A stretch of 64,000 bases of DNA from Eonycteris spelaea (taxonomy: Eukaryota; Chordata; Mammalia; Chiroptera; Pteropodidae), in contig PUFA01000092.1 in NCBI GenBank assembly GCA_003508835.1, forward strand, positions 868,001-932,000, in the 5' to 3' direction. Below, piece after piece: positions 62,836 through 64,000 of the stretch. The notes under the pieces were generated by a model that saw only the letters and a program-made list of their open reading frames with translations, made no database searches and was not told the DNA's origin. How positions within the stretch are numbered: the stretch's first letter is position 1; each line of letters opens with the position of its first letter. Both the position numbers and the translations under genes were made by a program.

Positions 62836-64000
62836 CTTTTTGTGAGTAAAAAATACAAACAAAATAAGTTGGTTAAAATATTCAAAACATTTTGAATTAC
62901 TTTAGAATCAAATTTATTGATTCTGGTATTTTGCATAAAATATTCTTTCCAATGTCATTATAAGCATGGCTCATACAGCATTTCTTAAAAGACTTCATCA
63001 TTGTCTCCAGGGTGCTAGTTCAGGTTAATGACACTCATTGTATATGTTTTTCTACTGTCCTTTTCTTAACATTTGCAAAAGTCAGGTAAGACAACTATGC
63101 CATGTCTACTATCTGATTGCTAAAACTATCTAAGACAACATTGAAAGACACAATCTGACATCAGATGTTAAAATATGGAAAAAAACATATAGTTTAGAAC
63201 AGATCAAAGTTTTACAATTCTCAATACATATTCTTCTCATTATATTGATAATGATGGTGATGATAATCATGACGATGATGAGTATTAGCTGGGAGATGTG
63301 TCCTTGTACCTAATAAAGTATGTGTTATGTATCTGGAAATATGTGCTTGATAATTGGTGCATTTATGGAGAGGTGCAAAATGAACATGAAAACCAATGAT
63401 CTGAGGTGTCATCTGATAAAAATATCTAGAACTGATAGTGACTTTTTCAGGATGTTATAGTACCACCAAATCTTGCTTTTCTGCTGACATACAATTTAAT
63501 ATTTTCAGCTGCAGCACTAACACTGAAAGCAGAAGCTTATTATCACTGCTTTTCATTTGCTGTGGCAGAATTTTTATGGGTAAAATTATTCATGGAAAAA
63601 AATCAGTCTTCCAATTCTAGAATTCCCATATTTCTGGGGCTCCTTCCTCTGGGTATGTTCTTTTACTTTCTACATGTAACTATTCTTTTTCTTTATAGTC
63701 CTTATTGAAAAATAAGGAAATTCTACTCCACAAGTAAAAACAGACTGAAATGGAGTGTCCAGACCATCAAGATGAAAGCCATTTAGACCTATTCACTTTT
63801 CAGCAACTAGGTAGCATTCCTGTACAAATATTCTGTATTTATTTTGAAGCTTGTTCAGTTAATATCATTGTTCTTCTATTTCCTACATATGATCTACTTG
63901 TGCCAGTGAAGCTGAATCATACATTTTCCAGATGGTAAAACTTTCTGAAGAAAGTATTGTGGTGGTAAACCTGGCCAGCAGACTCTACCAACTCTTCCTT
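62836..64000. other. AT-rich DNA, no gene seen
   Basis: A gat-rich imperfect repeat lies at about 63247-63281. ORFs of 60-72 codons are without domains. The window ends in unrecognised sequence. Confidence 0.4.

Overview
The window is AT-rich vertebrate nuclear DNA with almost no protein-coding signal: no ORF exceeds about 120 codons, and the longest recognisable coding stretches are broken transposons and retroviral relics. Mammal-wide repeats (MIR, L2, MER5-like hAT elements, MaLR LTRs) and L1 fragments show a placental mammal. Several L1 3' ends are of a type I associate with Laurasiatheria. A 5S-rRNA-derived SINE at 22355-22568, flanked by a 13-nt target duplication, matches in kind the 5S-derived SINEs described from fruit bats (MEG-RS/MEG-RL). 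My best guess is therefore a bat, probably Pteropodidae. This rests on recall, not on a database search.

Layout. 1-13000: old MIRs, a short L1 tail, a MER5-like and a second hAT element with terminal inverted repeats (5783-6002), a near-perfect AT-rich hairpin (8783-8856) and a possible LTR end (8930-9330). 13033-13915: a decayed piggyBac transposase. 14800-21400: an old L1 fragment, a MaLR LTR (18901-19356), and MIR and L2 pieces. 22148-23555: the 3' third of an L1 carrying the 5S-derived SINE. 24650-28800: old L1 pieces in both orientations. 30077-30222: a pyrimidine-only microsatellite, followed by an L1 with an inverted segment (30390-31150). 31998-36135: the largest element, an antisense L1 with most of ORF2, abutting an unidentified GC-richer segment. 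37000-53000: mostly MIR, L2 and MER5 relics in AT-rich DNA, plus one short minus-strand ORF (50313-50561) that looks more exon-like than the others. 53279-53658: a hAT element split by an L1 tail. 54920-55390: a local CpG cluster with a consensus NRF1 site. 55600-55982: an MLT1-type LTR. 58740-61920: an endogenous retrovirus pol relic. After that come CA and TA microsatellites and another LTR-like repeat.

No genes work together here. The window reads as intergenic or deep-intronic DNA shaped by successive retroposon and DNA-transposon insertions. I found no rRNA, tRNA or CRISPR locus and no confident host exon. I see no convincing undescribed system. The observations most worth checking are the composite 5S-derived SINE, the exon-like ORF at 50313-50561, the CpG/NRF1 island and the long hairpin. 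Repeat boundaries are by eye and typically uncertain by 10-50 bases.
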